Below, in pieces: positions 55,490 to 64,000 of a DNA stretch of 64,000 nucleotides. The stretch is from Paenibacillus aceti (lineage in GTDB: Bacteria > Bacillota > Bacilli > Paenibacillales > Paenibacillaceae): assembly GCF_003614185.1 (NCBI RefSeq), contig NZ_KZ987724.1, positions 5,314,668 to 5,378,667 on the forward strand. The letters run 5' to 3'. The notes under the pieces were generated by a model. It had not been told where the DNA came from and made no database searches. It saw only the letters and a list, made by a program, of their open reading frames with translations. The position numbers were made by a program, and so were the translations under genes. Position 1 is the stretch's first letter, and each line of letters begins with the position of its first letter.

Positions 55490-56491
55490 ATGGAGACTTC
55501 AAAGGCCATTCATTTGTTAAAATGCCACGCATATGCGCAGGATGATACGGATTTACCGAAAGTATCTGGGGGCTTCCTCGGCAGTCTTCGACCATTTCGG
55601 GGTGAGCTGAAGGAAGAGAATTTCCATGAAATGATGATTGTTATACGAGCGCTTGCTGCAAAGCTGGGGGAGCCAGCGCTGGATCGTGAGATGATAGCCT
55701 GCTTGTGGAGCATTTGTAAGCTTGGGCGCGCGTGGGCGGTGGAGCCGGAAGGGATGCTGCGTTCGAATGATTTGATGACTGATGAGCAGGTTGAACGTAT
55801 GGAGAATTGGCTCGATCTGATCTCCTATGCCGTTATGATTTTGCTGGACGATGGGGGCGAGGAAGAAGCATTCTGGGGCTATCGCGAATATGTCTCGGAG
55901 CAGCTTGCACCGCTGATGGCGGAGCTTGATGATTTGCTTCCAGAAAAGGCGCTGGAGGCTGAAATCCAGGAGCTGCATGGCGAGTATAAAGAGCGGACAG
56001 GGGCGGACGAAGAGAGATTGGCTGCCTTTGAAGCAAAATTCGAGGTGCTGCTGCCCGAGGATTTCCGTAGCTTCTATCGTCTTAAAGACGGTAGTGGGTA
56101 TGCGTTTCATATCATTTATACGGGGGATGCCGCAATGGACGAATGTATTCCCTTTTACCTAATGTCTCTGGATGAAATGGAGAAGACCAAGAGCTATTTT
56201 TGCGAACGGGACGAGCTTTTGGCACAGTATTATTCCGCAGAAGAGATTCAGCGGCTGGCTCCAGAGATTAAGCCTTATTTATTTCATAAACAATGGGTTC
56301 CGTTTGCGACCATGGCCGGTGGCTCTCTATATTTAATGCTCGACCTCGATCCATCCGATCAAGGGACATATGGGCAGGTTATCAGCTATGTGCATGACCC
56401 GGATTTTGTCTATTATGTAGCGGGTTCCTTCACAGGTTTGCTGCGTGAATCGAACCGGAATTTGAGCTTGATGGATGAAATCGAGTATTGA
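55490..56491 (+). CDS. Protein with C-terminal SMI1/KNR4 (SUKH) domain
   Basis: A 333-residue protein. The C-terminal half has the SUKH pattern: LLPEDFRSFYRLKDGSG near 185-200, MSLDEMEKT, and the WVPFATMAGGSLYLMLDLDP block. SUKH domains often act as toxin immunity proteins, but many are housekeeping or unknown. The first 150 residues are helical and unassigned. ATG 55490 is preferred over 55484 from the position of AAGGAG. It is followed 33 bases later by a nucleotidyltransferase gene. Confidence 0.72.
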   Translation: METSKAIHLLKCHAYAQDDTDLPKVSGGFLGSLRPFRGELKEENFHEMMIVIRALAAKLGEPALDREMIACLWSICKLGRAWAVEPEGMLRSNDLMTDEQVERMENWLDLISYAVMILLDDGGEEEAFWGYREYVSEQLAPLMAELDDLLPEKALEAEIQELHGEYKERTGADEERLAAFEAKFEVLLPEDFRSFYRLKDGSGYAFHIIYTGDAAMDECIPFYLMSLDEMEKTKSYFCERDELLAQYYSAEEIQRLAPEIKPYLFHKQWVPFATMAGGSLYLMLDLDPSDQGTYGQVISYVHDPDFVYYVAGSFTGLLRESNRNLSLMDEIEY

Positions 56492-56524
56492 GCGGGGAGG
56501 AGTGACCCCGAAGGAGGCAGTATA

Positions 56525-57295
56525 TTGAAGCAGGTTATTGTCGATAAAATAATGGAACTGGAGCGGGAGCACCAGGTTAAGGTTTTGTTTGCGGTGGAGT
56601 CGGGCAGCCGGGCTTGGGGGTTTCCGTCTCAGGATAGTGACTATGATGTACGGTTTGTCTATATCCACCGACCAGAGTGGTATTTGTCCATCGATGAGAA
56701 ACGGGATGTGATCGAGCTTCCGATTAACGAGCAGTTGGATATCAGCGGCTGGGACATTCGCAAGGCTTTGCGATTATTCCGGAAGTCGAACCCGGCGCTG
56801 ATGGAGTGGCTTGTCTCGGAGATCCGATACTATGAAGCCTATGGTTTCAGGGAAGAATTGCTTGCATTAAGAGAGCAGGTCTTCTCTCCCCAAGCTTCGG
56901 TCTATCACTATTTGCATATGGCAAAGGGGAATTTCCGGGAATATCTACAGGGCGAGCAGGTGAAGATCAAAAAATACTTCTACGTGCTTAGACCGATCCT
57001 CGCCTGCCGATGGATTGAAAAGTACAATACGAGTCCGCCGATTCTGTTCCAGGAGCTGGTTCAGGATCTGGTGACGGAGCCAGAGCTGCGAGCCGCGATT
57101 GAGGAGCTTTTGCGCAGGAAAATAGCTGGCGAGGAGCTGAATCTCGAGCAGCGTGTCGATGTGATCCATGAATTTGTTGAACGGGAGCTCGAGCATCTAT
57201 CCGAGTTCGCCAAAGCGGTGCAAGCCAAGCTTGCAGATCCGACAGAGCTTCTGGACGAGTTGTATCGGAAGTACTTGCAGATTGCTTGGGAGTAA
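56525..57295 (+). CDS. Nucleotidyltransferase, YcgL/RlaP-like
   Basis: A 256-residue protein of the polymerase-beta nucleotidyltransferase superfamily. The motif GSRAWGFPSQDSDYDVRF (26-43) gives the GS and the two metal-binding Asp of the family. B. subtilis YcgL and phage RlaP are similar and have been linked to RNA repair; the substrate is not established. It starts at TTG 56525 with AAGGAGG seven bases upstream. It may be cotranscribed with the SUKH gene. Confidence 0.82.
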   Translation: MKQVIVDKIMELEREHQVKVLFAVESGSRAWGFPSQDSDYDVRFVYIHRPEWYLSIDEKRDVIELPINEQLDISGWDIRKALRLFRKSNPALMEWLVSEIRYYEAYGFREELLALREQVFSPQASVYHYLHMAKGNFREYLQGEQVKIKKYFYVLRPILACRWIEKYNTSPPILFQELVQDLVTEPELRAAIEELLRRKIAGEELNLEQRVDVIHEFVERELEHLSEFAKAVQAKLADPTELLDELYRKYLQIAWE

Positions 57296-57305
57296 ATGAA
57301 TATTC

Positions 57306-57440
57306 CTAACGAAACGCCATAACGCTATTTGAGCGAAATTGAGGCTTTAAGCGGCTATTCCGGCTAAATAACGATACCCAGGTTCGTTAGAATTTTGAAA
57401 GGCCCTTTTTGCTGCGAATAGCGTTACTACGTTTCGTTAG
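57306..57440. repeat. TAACGAAAC inverted-repeat element
   Basis: CTAACGAAAC with CATAACGCTATT opens it, AATAACGATA and GTTCGTTAG lie in the middle, and AATAGCGTTACTACG then GTTTCGTTAG close it. It sits between convergent genes. Same family as 24711 and 29113. Confidence 0.75.
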
Positions 57441-57464
57441 AGCTCGTTAAGCCAGGGCGCTCGC

Positions 57465-58421
57465 TTATTCCCAACGATAATGCCCCAACAGTTCCTCCGC
57501 ATGGCTACGGATCTGCTCCACGATTTCCTGGGGTTCGATGACCCGGGCCTCCTTCCCCAATTGAGCAAAAAACTGAGCGGTAAACGGAATTTCATTGTGG
57601 TCAATCACCGTGTCGATCAGGCCGACGATTCCATCCTCACGCTCCTGCTCAAGCAAGATCGGCTGATACCAGGGCTTGCTCTGACTTTTCCTGATGCCCT
57701 CGCGGGTTAATTCCACCACCAGACGGACGGGCGAGGAGATCGTATAGCTCTGAAGCCACTCCATCAGATTTGTTCCTGCCTTGTAAGTATCCTCAGTAAC
57801 CTTTATTGATAGAATACGATCCACTCGAAACAGTTGAATCCTACTCTTGTCCATATCATAAGCAGGTGTATACCATAATCCGTCATTTGTATAAACCCCG
57901 ATCGGTGCCACGTTTCTCGATTTGTCGCCGCTTCTGGATTGATACTCTATAGTGATAACTCGGTGCTCTGTCGCGGCTTCGACCAGCTCTTTTAAATAGG
58001 GGGCGCGTAGGCCGCGCTGCGGATTCCAGAAGGATAGCACGGTTTCCAATTGACGGATCTTCTCCCGGGTATCCTCCGGTAGCGCGACAAGCAGCTTTCT
58101 TGAAGCAGATTCAATATCGGCATCAAAAGGCAGGGATTCGTAGAACGTCAGAGACCGAAAGGCGAAGAAAATAGACAACGCTTCATTCTCATCGAATAAA
58201 ACCGGCGGCAGCACCCTGTTCTTCAATGTGCGGTATCCACCGTTGCGGCCTTGCTCCGTGTAGATCGGCACGCCCATTTCGCTGATCTCCAGTAAGTAGC
58301 GATGTGCGGTACGGACGGAAACGCCGAACTCATCGGCGACCTCCTGGGCCGTGAAGCTCCGCCGGGAATTCACATACATAATCAGGTCGAACAGCAGCTT
58401 GGTCTTGGACAGGATAATCAC
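57465..58421 (-). CDS. YafY-type HTH/WYL-domain transcriptional regulator
   Basis: A 318-residue regulator. An N-terminal HTH_11 (FTAQEVADEFGVSVRTAHRYL, about 22-42) is followed by a WYL domain (about 140-225: ITIEYQSRSGDKS, GLWYTPAYDMDKSRIQLFRVDR) and a C-terminal WCX-like part. WYL domains bind small ligands or nucleic acids. The start is GTG 58421. It is divergent from a UvrA-like gene, and a perfect palindrome, TTGTCTA-AAC-TAGACAA, lies between them. Confidence 0.88.
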   Translation of the reverse strand: MIILSKTKLLFDLIMYVNSRRSFTAQEVADEFGVSVRTAHRYLLEISEMGVPIYTEQGRNGGYRTLKNRVLPPVLFDENEALSIFFAFRSLTFYESLPFDADIESASRKLLVALPEDTREKIRQLETVLSFWNPQRGLRAPYLKELVEAATEHRVITIEYQSRSGDKSRNVAPIGVYTNDGLWYTPAYDMDKSRIQLFRVDRILSIKVTEDTYKAGTNLMEWLQSYTISSPVRLVVELTREGIRKSQSKPWYQPILLEQEREDGIVGLIDTVIDHNEIPFTAQFFAQLGKEARVIEPQEIVEQIRSHAEELLGHYRWE

Positions 58422-58432
58422 CTCATAATCCC

Positions 58433-58449
58433 TTGTCTAAACTAGACAA
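58433..58449. promoter_or_regulatory. Palindromic operator between WYL regulator and UvrA-like gene
   Basis: TTGTCTA, AAC, TAGACAA is a perfect 7+3+7 inverted repeat 12 bases before the WYL start codon. TTGACA at 58453-58458 is a possible -35 for the UvrA-like gene. Autoregulation and control of the UvrA paralogue are inferred. Confidence 0.7.
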
Positions 58450-58517
58450 TTATTGACATGTTAAGAGTATATACTGTTCCTTGCAGGTGGTCAAAGGACC
58501 TGAAAGGAGTGCAGGAC

Positions 58518-60794
58518 ATGAATTCAGAGAATACAGAATCGGGCAGCAAGATCAAGGTGATCGGCGCGCGGGAGAAAAACCTCAAAAATATTAACGTCAG
58601 CATCCCCAAAAAACAGATCACCGTATTTGCGGGTGTCTCCGGCTCCGGGAAGTCGGCGCTCGTATTCGATACGTTGGCTGCGGAATCGCAGCGTCAATTA
58701 AATGAGACCTATTCGAGCTTTATCCGGCATCGTCTTCCTCATTATGGACAGCCGAATGCGGATGCGATTGAGAATCTACCGGTCGCCATCATTATCAATC
58801 AGAAGCGGATCGGCGGAAATTCAAGATCCACGGTGGGCACCATCACAGATATTTACTCTTTGCTCCGCCTACTCTTCTCCCGGATTGGCCAGCCTTATAT
58901 CGGTGAAGCGGAGGCCTTCTCCTTCAACAATCCGCAGGGGATGTGTGAGAAATGCGAGGGACTTGGCATCGCGAAGGAGATTGATACCCAGCGCCTGTTG
59001 GACCGGGAGAAGTCATTGAATGAGGGCGCGATTCTTTTTCCGACTTTCACGCCGGGTGATTTCCGCTGGAAGCGGTACGTCTGCACCGGATTATTCGACA
59101 ATGATAAGAAGCTGAAGGATTATACGGAAGAGGAATGGGATACGCTGCTGTACAAATCTGGCTTCAAGCCTCCCCATCCGACAGAAGGATGGCCGATGAC
59201 CTCGCTGTATGAAGGGGTGATTCCTCGCATCATCCGCAGCTTCCTGAGCAAAGATTCCAGGGACTCCAAGCTCTATAAGCAGGAGATTGAGCGTGTGGTG
59301 AAGGAAGGGGTATGTCCGGAATGTCAGGGCGCGAGGCTGAACCCCCAGGTATTGGCCTGCCGGATCCGCGGGAAGAACATTGCCGAGTGCACAGCAATGC
59401 AGGTCAGTGAGTTGATTGACTTCATGCATACGATCGAGGAGCCGGTGGCGGAGACGATTGTGGCCGCTATTACGCTCCGTCTGCGGCAGATGGTGTCCAT
59501 CGGCCTGGGGTATTTAACCCTGAACCGCGAGACAGCGACCCTATCGGGCGGCGAATCCCAGCGAATCAAAATGGTGCGGCAGTTGGGGAGCAGCTTAAGC
59601 GATCTGGTGTATATTTTCGATGAACCGAGCATCGGCCTGCATCCGCATGACATCGAACGGATTAATACGCTGTTTAAGCGATTAAGAGACAAGGGAAATA
59701 CCATCGTCATCGTCGAGCATGACCCGGATGTGATTGCGATCGCCGATCATGTGATCGAGATGGGACCGAAGGCGGGAGTGGAAGGCGGACATGTGGTCTA
59801 TGAAGGGGACTTACCAGGCTTGAGCGCAGCAGAGACATTAACAGGCCAATTTCTAAGGCAGAAGCCCACTTTGAAACGAGAAGTCAGACAGCCTGCCCGC
59901 TGGCTATCGATCCGGCATGCTTCCGCACACAATCTAAAAAACGTAGATGTCGATATTCCGGTCGGGGTGATGACAGTCGTAACCGGAGTGGCCGGGTCAG
60001 GCAAGAGCACGCTGGTGAACCGGGTGCTCCCCCAATATATTCAAGATTCGGCTTATATCGATCAAGAGCCTATCCACGCCTCCAGCCGTTCGAATATCGC
60101 GACTTTTACAGGTATATTCGATCCGATTCGCAAGCTGTTTGCCGCCGCCAATCGGGCGGAGATGTCTCTGTTCAGCTTCAATTCGCAAGGGGCTTGTCCC
60201 GAGTGCAAAGGAGCGGGTACGGTATCGACGGATCTGGCCTTCATGGATTCCATTGAGACGGTATGTGAAGCGTGCGAGGGGCGAAGATTTAAGCCGGAAG
60301 TTCTGCGCTATCAGCTGCGCGGCAAGAATATCAGCGAAGTGCTGGAGATGACTGTGGAGGAGGCAAACCTCTATTTTGTGGAAAAGGATATTCTGCAGAC
60401 TCTACAGCGATTACAGGATACGGGAGTTAGTTATGTGTCACTAGGGCAGCCGCTAAGCACCTTGTCGGGAGGTGAACGGCAGCGGGTCAAGCTAGCCAAG
60501 GAAATGGACCAGCGCAGGCAAGTGTATGTACTTGACGAGCTGACGACAGGGCTCCATATGTCGGATATCCGCAAGCTGCTAGTAACGGTGAACCGTCTGG
60601 TGGATCAAGGCAGTACTGTCATCGTGATCGAGCATAATCTCGATTGGATGACACAAGCGGACTGGATCATCGATCTGGGCCCGGGAGCGGGGCAGCAAGG
60701 CGGTGAAGTCATATATGCTGGTAAGCCGCAGGGGCTGCTGCATTGCGAAGCATCGCTGACAGGAAGGTGCTTGCGGAGATACTTGCAACAGTGA
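58518..60794 (+). CDS. Short UvrA paralogue (UvrA-like ABC ATPase)
   Basis: A 758-residue tandem ABC ATPase of the UvrA family. Two Walker A motifs (GVSGSGKSALVF, GVAGSGKSTLVN), two signatures (LSGGESQRIK, LSGGERQRVK), and zinc-knuckle CxxC pairs (MCEKCEG, VCPECQG, ACPECKG) are seen. It is nearly 200 residues shorter than true UvrA (about 950), so the UvrB-binding insert is probably missing. Such paralogues are linked to drug tolerance. ATG 58518 follows AAAGGAG; the earlier frame start at 58458 lies in the promoter. Confidence 0.88.
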   Translation: MNSENTESGSKIKVIGAREKNLKNINVSIPKKQITVFAGVSGSGKSALVFDTLAAESQRQLNETYSSFIRHRLPHYGQPNADAIENLPVAIIINQKRIGGNSRSTVGTITDIYSLLRLLFSRIGQPYIGEAEAFSFNNPQGMCEKCEGLGIAKEIDTQRLLDREKSLNEGAILFPTFTPGDFRWKRYVCTGLFDNDKKLKDYTEEEWDTLLYKSGFKPPHPTEGWPMTSLYEGVIPRIIRSFLSKDSRDSKLYKQEIERVVKEGVCPECQGARLNPQVLACRIRGKNIAECTAMQVSELIDFMHTIEEPVAETIVAAITLRLRQMVSIGLGYLTLNRETATLSGGESQRIKMVRQLGSSLSDLVYIFDEPSIGLHPHDIERINTLFKRLRDKGNTIVIVEHDPDVIAIADHVIEMGPKAGVEGGHVVYEGDLPGLSAAETLTGQFLRQKPTLKREVRQPARWLSIRHASAHNLKNVDVDIPVGVMTVVTGVAGSGKSTLVNRVLPQYIQDSAYIDQEPIHASSRSNIATFTGIFDPIRKLFAAANRAEMSLFSFNSQGACPECKGAGTVSTDLAFMDSIETVCEACEGRRFKPEVLRYQLRGKNISEVLEMTVEEANLYFVEKDILQTLQRLQDTGVSYVSLGQPLSTLSGGERQRVKLAKEMDQRRQVYVLDELTTGLHMSDIRKLLVTVNRLVDQGSTVIVIEHNLDWMTQADWIIDLGPGAGQQGGEVIYAGKPQGLLHCEASLTGRCLRRYLQQ

Positions 60795-60871
60795 TCAGGC
60801 AGTATGAGAGGTCATGTCTGTCCTAAATGCCGGATCCCCACATATAAATATGTGAAGGGAGAGTGAGGCGA

Positions 60872-61219
60872 ATGGATAAAACAGTGAAGCAATACTACCA
60901 GCTTAAACAGCAGCAGAAGGAGATCGAGCAGCAATTGACCGAATTACGCAGCGAGATTATCAACCAGTGTACCGAGCAGGGGCTGTCAGCCCTCGAAGCC
61001 GGACATTACAAGGTGAAGCTGGTGCAGCAGGAGCGTAAAGAATATGATGATCAGAAGCTGTACGAAGCGCTGCCGGACCCCGAAGTATGGCGCATGCTGT
61101 CTAAGGCAGACCCGTCCAAGGTAGCTAGCTTGATCAAGCTGCGGGTTATCTCCGAAGAAAGTATTAAAGGAACCTATTCATTGAAGAATGTGACATTGCT
61201 TCAAGTAGACAAGAAATAA
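60872..61219 (+). CDS. Small coiled-coil protein of unknown function
   Basis: A 115-residue protein. Residues 5-30 form a clear coiled coil (YYQLKQQQKEIEQQLTELR). The rest, with LSALEAGHYKVKLVQQERKE, resembles phage- or mobile-element-type host-nuclease-inhibitor-like proteins only loosely, and I do not name it. ATG 60872 follows AAGGGAGAG. It lies 77 bases after the UvrA-like gene and is closed by a strong terminator, so it may belong to that operon. Confidence 0.62.
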   Translation: MDKTVKQYYQLKQQQKEIEQQLTELRSEIINQCTEQGLSALEAGHYKVKLVQQERKEYDDQKLYEALPDPEVWRMLSKADPSKVASLIKLRVISEESIKGTYSLKNVTLLQVDKK

Positions 61220-61223
61220 AGCG

Positions 61224-61273
61224 AGTCCAAGCGATTACGGGGCAGGAGGCCCCGTAATCGCTTGGACTTTTTT
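61224..61273 (+). terminator. Strong rho-independent terminator
   Basis: AGTCCAAGCGATTACGGGGC pairs with its complement over about 20 bp around a short AGGA loop and is followed by TTTTTT. Confidence 0.92.
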
Positions 61274-61291
61274 GCTCGTTCACTCTGTATA

Positions 61292-61476
61292 AGTGCAAAT
61301 ATGCAACTATATGACTCCTAAAGGCTCTCTGTAGAAGAAATAACTGCTTTTATGCAACTAATTGGCGGGGTTTCTTTCTATTCGCGGTTAAGGCGAGGAA
61401 ATAGTAGCATAAGCGCAGTTATTTTCTAATTTAGGAGTGAATTCACTGGGGATAATTGCACTTCTGCAGCTATTTA
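61292..61476. repeat. Second inverted-repeat family element
   Basis: Nested inverted repeats. The inner pair is AATAACTGCTTTTATGCAAC (from 61339) against TAGTAGCATAAGCGCAGTTA (from 61402). The outer pair is GTGCAAATATGCAACTAT (from 61292) against ATAATTGCACTTCTGCAGCT (from 61452). The layout is the same as in the TAACGAAAC family, with different sequence. The rest of 61477-61696 shows no gene. Confidence 0.65.
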
Positions 61477-61696
61477 TTCCAGACCGTATCGCTACTACTA
61501 ACATATTTAGACATAAACCGCGCTATTATCACCCTCTCAGTAGGAAGAAAAGGAGAGCGTTGTCGGGTTTTAGTGTATTATCTCGATAAATTTAATTGTA
61601 TTAATAGGAGGAAATTTGTAGGAAATATAGAAGTTAATATGATACACAGCTTGGCGAACGAATCTAGGAAAAAATTTTTGAAGGAGATGAGAGTGC

Positions 61697-64000
61697 TTGA
61701 AGAGGAGAATGATAGGTAGTTTGCTAAGCTTCTTATTAGCCTTCACGCTAATACTGCCTGCAGTAGGAGCGCAAGAAGGCGTCTCGCCGGATGCGGGCGG
61801 AACGAAGAGGATCATTTCACAGTTAGATCCGGAGAAGGTCTCGCTGGAGTTAAGCGGCCTGGATCAAAGAACTCCACTGAAGAAGCCATCTCAGAGCGCC
61901 GAGGCGCTGGGATCGGCGAAGCAGCAAGGCAATGGATTGCAAATTGAGAAGAGTAACCCCCTTGAAGCGACAGCGAATCAAGCGATTCAACCCCAGAGCT
62001 ATGTTCCCCTCTCAGATAGTACAGAACGCATTTCCGTCATCGTAGAATTACAATCCGAGCCTGTGAAGGTACATGAGGCGAATCGAAGCCCAATGAGCTT
62101 CGGCATCGCGCCTTCTTCTCATCTGTTGAAGGTGAAGACAGAGCATCTGAGTTTCAAGAAAGCAGCAGTAAATAAGCTGGATGCTGATATTAACCACGAA
62201 TATAGCAATATATTCAATGGCTTCTCGTTGGAGATCGCTGCTGACCGGGTGGATGATCTACTGAACATTCCTAGCGTCAAAGCCATCTACCCGAACAACA
62301 CCGTGTACGCTACGGAGGAGACAGAGCTTGGCGATACAGTTGGAGTTCCCGTTGGCAGTGTACCGTTCATTGGCAGCGAAGCCTTCTGGCAGGACGGTTT
62401 TAAAGGGAAAGGTCTCAAGGTAGGGGTTATCGATACGGGTATTGCCCATGATCACCCGGATCTTGAAGGAGCTGTAAATCGGAATAATATAGGTTATGAT
62501 TTCGTGAATAACGATGGTGATCCTTATGAAACAACGAAGGAAGACTATGAAAAGGCTCATGCACAAGATCCTAGTATCCCGGAATTTGATCCTGAGACCG
62601 GTAAGCCCTACTGGACTTCACATGGAAGCCACGTCTCTGGTGTGATCGCTGGCCGAGGCGTAGGTGCGGATGGCCAACCAGGGATTACAGGAGTAGCTCC
62701 AGAGGCGGAAATTCACGCTTATAAGGTGCTTGGTCCCTATGGTAAAGGCTCAACGGCGAATGTGATCGCTGGGATTGAGAGAGCTGTAGCAGACAAGATG
62801 GATGTCATTAACCTGTCGCTCGGCTCAGAGACGAATAATGAGAAATCCGCAGATTCAGTCGCTGTTAACAATGCGATGGTCGCTGGCACGATTACGGTCA
62901 TCTCGAACGGCAATAGTGGTCCGGCAGAGGCGACAGTCACCGATCCAGGGACGGCTGAGCTGGTTATCTCCGTAGGCGCATCGAAGCCACCGCTGGTCAC
63001 GCCGATCCTGAAGATCGAAGGAACCAATGAAGAGTTCGAGGTAGATACTTTTGATAAATCTTCCGGGATTGAGAACTTAACAGAATCCTATCAGCTGGTC
63101 GATGTGGGAGTTGGTAAGGTAGAAGACTATGCTGGCAAAGAGTTAAGCGGGAAAATCGCTTATATTCAGCGTGGTGAAATTTCCTTTAGCGACAAAGCGC
63201 TCAATGCTATCAACTCCGGCGCTATAGCTGCTTTAGTCTATAACAATGCTCCAGAGGCGTTGGAAAGTGGTACCTTAGGCGATGTTGACGTAACGATTCC
63301 GATATATACTCTCTCTGGCACATACGGTAATCAGATTAAGGGTTTACTGGGGACTAATCCGAATTTAGAGGTAAATTTTGATACAAAAATTGAAAAGGAT
63401 ATTATTGCGGGCTTCAGTTCCCGCGGTCCATCCAAGCCATCCTTTGCCATCAAACCGGATATTTCAGCGCCCGGGCTCGGGGTACGCTCCAGTGTCCCGG
63501 ATTATGAGGGATGGTATGCAGCCCAGAACGGAACAAGCATGGCCGCGCCGCATATTGCTGGGGCCGCAGCTTTGCTTAAAGATAAGTATAGTGGTTTATC
63601 TCCGTTCGACATTAAGTCGCTCTTGATGAATAATACTGTGAAGATGACGGATCGTGACGGTAACCCTTATACCCATATGGACCAAGGGGCGGGCCGGGTC
63701 GATCTGAATCGAGTATTGCAAGCCAAGGCGGTTGCCGAGGTCGAAGCGAAGACGAACGCAGTCAAGGATGGCGTGAATTTTACCCATTATACAGGCAGCC
63801 TTTCCTATGGATATGTGAATCATGGGGAGAGCGCGGAACGCAAGGTGATTGTTAAGGATATTGCGAATACGAATTCATCTTATACGATTAGTACGGAGTG
63901 GCGTGATCCTTCTTCTACTCCAATTGAGATAACATTGTCTGAGGAAGAAGTTGAAGTGTCTGCGGGTGGGACAGCTACGTTCACAGTAACCGCTACAGTT
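61697..64000 (+). CDS. Secreted subtilisin-like (S8) protease, Vpr-like, 3' end outside window
   Basis: At least 768 residues, cut by the window edge. A signal peptide (MKRRMIGSLLSFLLAF, cleavage near AVGA) is followed by an I9 propeptide (about 110-200) and an S8 domain with Asp246 in VIDTGIAHDHPDL, His309 in SHGSHVSG, and Ser614 in NGTSMAAPHIAG. A PA domain (about 460-555) is inserted between His and Ser, as in Vpr. Further C-terminal domains begin after about 680. TTG 61697 is chosen because AAGGAG lies 10 bases upstream; ATG 61709 is too close to the next purine-rich site. Confidence 0.9.
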   Translation, partial: MKRRMIGSLLSFLLAFTLILPAVGAQEGVSPDAGGTKRIISQLDPEKVSLELSGLDQRTPLKKPSQSAEALGSAKQQGNGLQIEKSNPLEATANQAIQPQSYVPLSDSTERISVIVELQSEPVKVHEANRSPMSFGIAPSSHLLKVKTEHLSFKKAAVNKLDADINHEYSNIFNGFSLEIAADRVDDLLNIPSVKAIYPNNTVYATEETELGDTVGVPVGSVPFIGSEAFWQDGFKGKGLKVGVIDTGIAHDHPDLEGAVNRNNIGYDFVNNDGDPYETTKEDYEKAHAQDPSIPEFDPETGKPYWTSHGSHVSGVIAGRGVGADGQPGITGVAPEAEIHAYKVLGPYGKGSTANVIAGIERAVADKMDVINLSLGSETNNEKSADSVAVNNAMVAGTITVISNGNSGPAEATVTDPGTAELVISVGASKPPLVTPILKIEGTNEEFEVDTFDKSSGIENLTESYQLVDVGVGKVEDYAGKELSGKIAYIQRGEISFSDKALNAINSGAIAALVYNNAPEALESGTLGDVDVTIPIYTLSGTYGNQIKGLLGTNPNLEVNFDTKIEKDIIAGFSSRGPSKPSFAIKPDISAPGLGVRSSVPDYEGWYAAQNGTSMAAPHIAGAAALLKDKYSGLSPFDIKSLLMNNTVKMTDRDGNPYTHMDQGAGRVDLNRVLQAKAVAEVEAKTNAVKDGVNFTHYTGSLSYGYVNHGESAERKVIVKDIANTNSSYTISTEWRDPSSTPIEITLSEEEVEVSAGGTATFTVTATV

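Noticed and set aside
57007-57022. CRISPR-handle-like TGGATTGAAAAG
   Set aside because: It lies inside the nucleotidyltransferase coding sequence, has no repeat stem before it, and encodes conserved-looking residues; coincidence.
61456-61719. 87-codon frame before the protease gene
   Set aside because: It covers AT-rich intergenic sequence and overlaps the protease start in another frame; no ribosome binding site or motif was found.

Overview
The window looks like part of a chromosome from a low-to-moderate GC Bacillota, most probably Paenibacillus or a close relative. This rests on the strong AGGAGG-type ribosome binding sites, sigma-A promoters, YesM/YesN-type two-component control of sugar ABC importers, CcpA-like cre sites, a B. 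subtilis-type deo/pdp nucleoside cluster, a Vpr-like subtilase and a type I-C CRISPR-Cas locus. No rRNA or tRNA gene was seen.

Layout. 1-1564: the end of a 2-hydroxyacid dehydrogenase gene and an Eis-like acetyltransferase. 1565-2950: a gene-free block made of a duplicated repeat module. 2960-7729: a sulfur/methyl-cycle cluster (metN, metI, luxS, an SDR, metQ, mtnN). 7841-15440: a small alarmone synthetase, an M3 peptidase, a secreted stalk-domain protein, an unusual NRAMP-like transporter, two HTH proteins with odd C-terminal domains and a small Cys-pair protein. 15589-18923: a LacI regulator and a GH3 beta-glucosidase with a LacI-type palindrome between them. 19056-21137: a DDE-transposase-like protein that appears to have lost its catalytic residues, next to a probably truncated FAD oxidoreductase. 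21280-22542: a secreted GH19 chitinase. 22954-28997: deoR, deoC, cdd, deoB, deoD and pdp for nucleoside salvage. 29420-41199: a complete type I-C CRISPR-Cas locus (cas3, cas5c, cas8c, cas7, cas4, cas1, cas2) and two arrays with different repeats. 41346-49303: an orphan solute-binding protein, a two-component system and a sugar ABC importer. 49685-64000: a MATE exporter, a PAF-AH-like hydrolase, a MerR regulator, a membrane protein, a SUKH protein, a nucleotidyltransferase, a WYL regulator divergent from a short UvrA paralogue, and the start of a subtilisin-like protease.

Main discovery. Between cas3 and cas5c, on the strand opposite to the cas genes, lies a compact unit: an extended -10 promoter, one degenerate CRISPR repeat, a spacer-like sequence and a rho-independent terminator. 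The spacer-like sequence matches two tandem sites just upstream of the cas5c promoter. Each site is preceded by TTC, the usual type I-C PAM. Within the matched stretch the mismatches fall only at spacer positions 6 and 12, the positions that Cascade flips out of the duplex. This is the expected layout of a CreR/CreA-like guide RNA that makes Cascade repress its own operon without cleavage.

Other observations are two dispersed families of intergenic inverted repeats (a TAACGAAAC/TAACGGAA family and a distinct one near 61.3 kb), an HTH protein with a strict five-residue glycine period, an NRAMP protein with a non-canonical metal site, and a clean palindromic operator between the WYL regulator and the UvrA paralogue.
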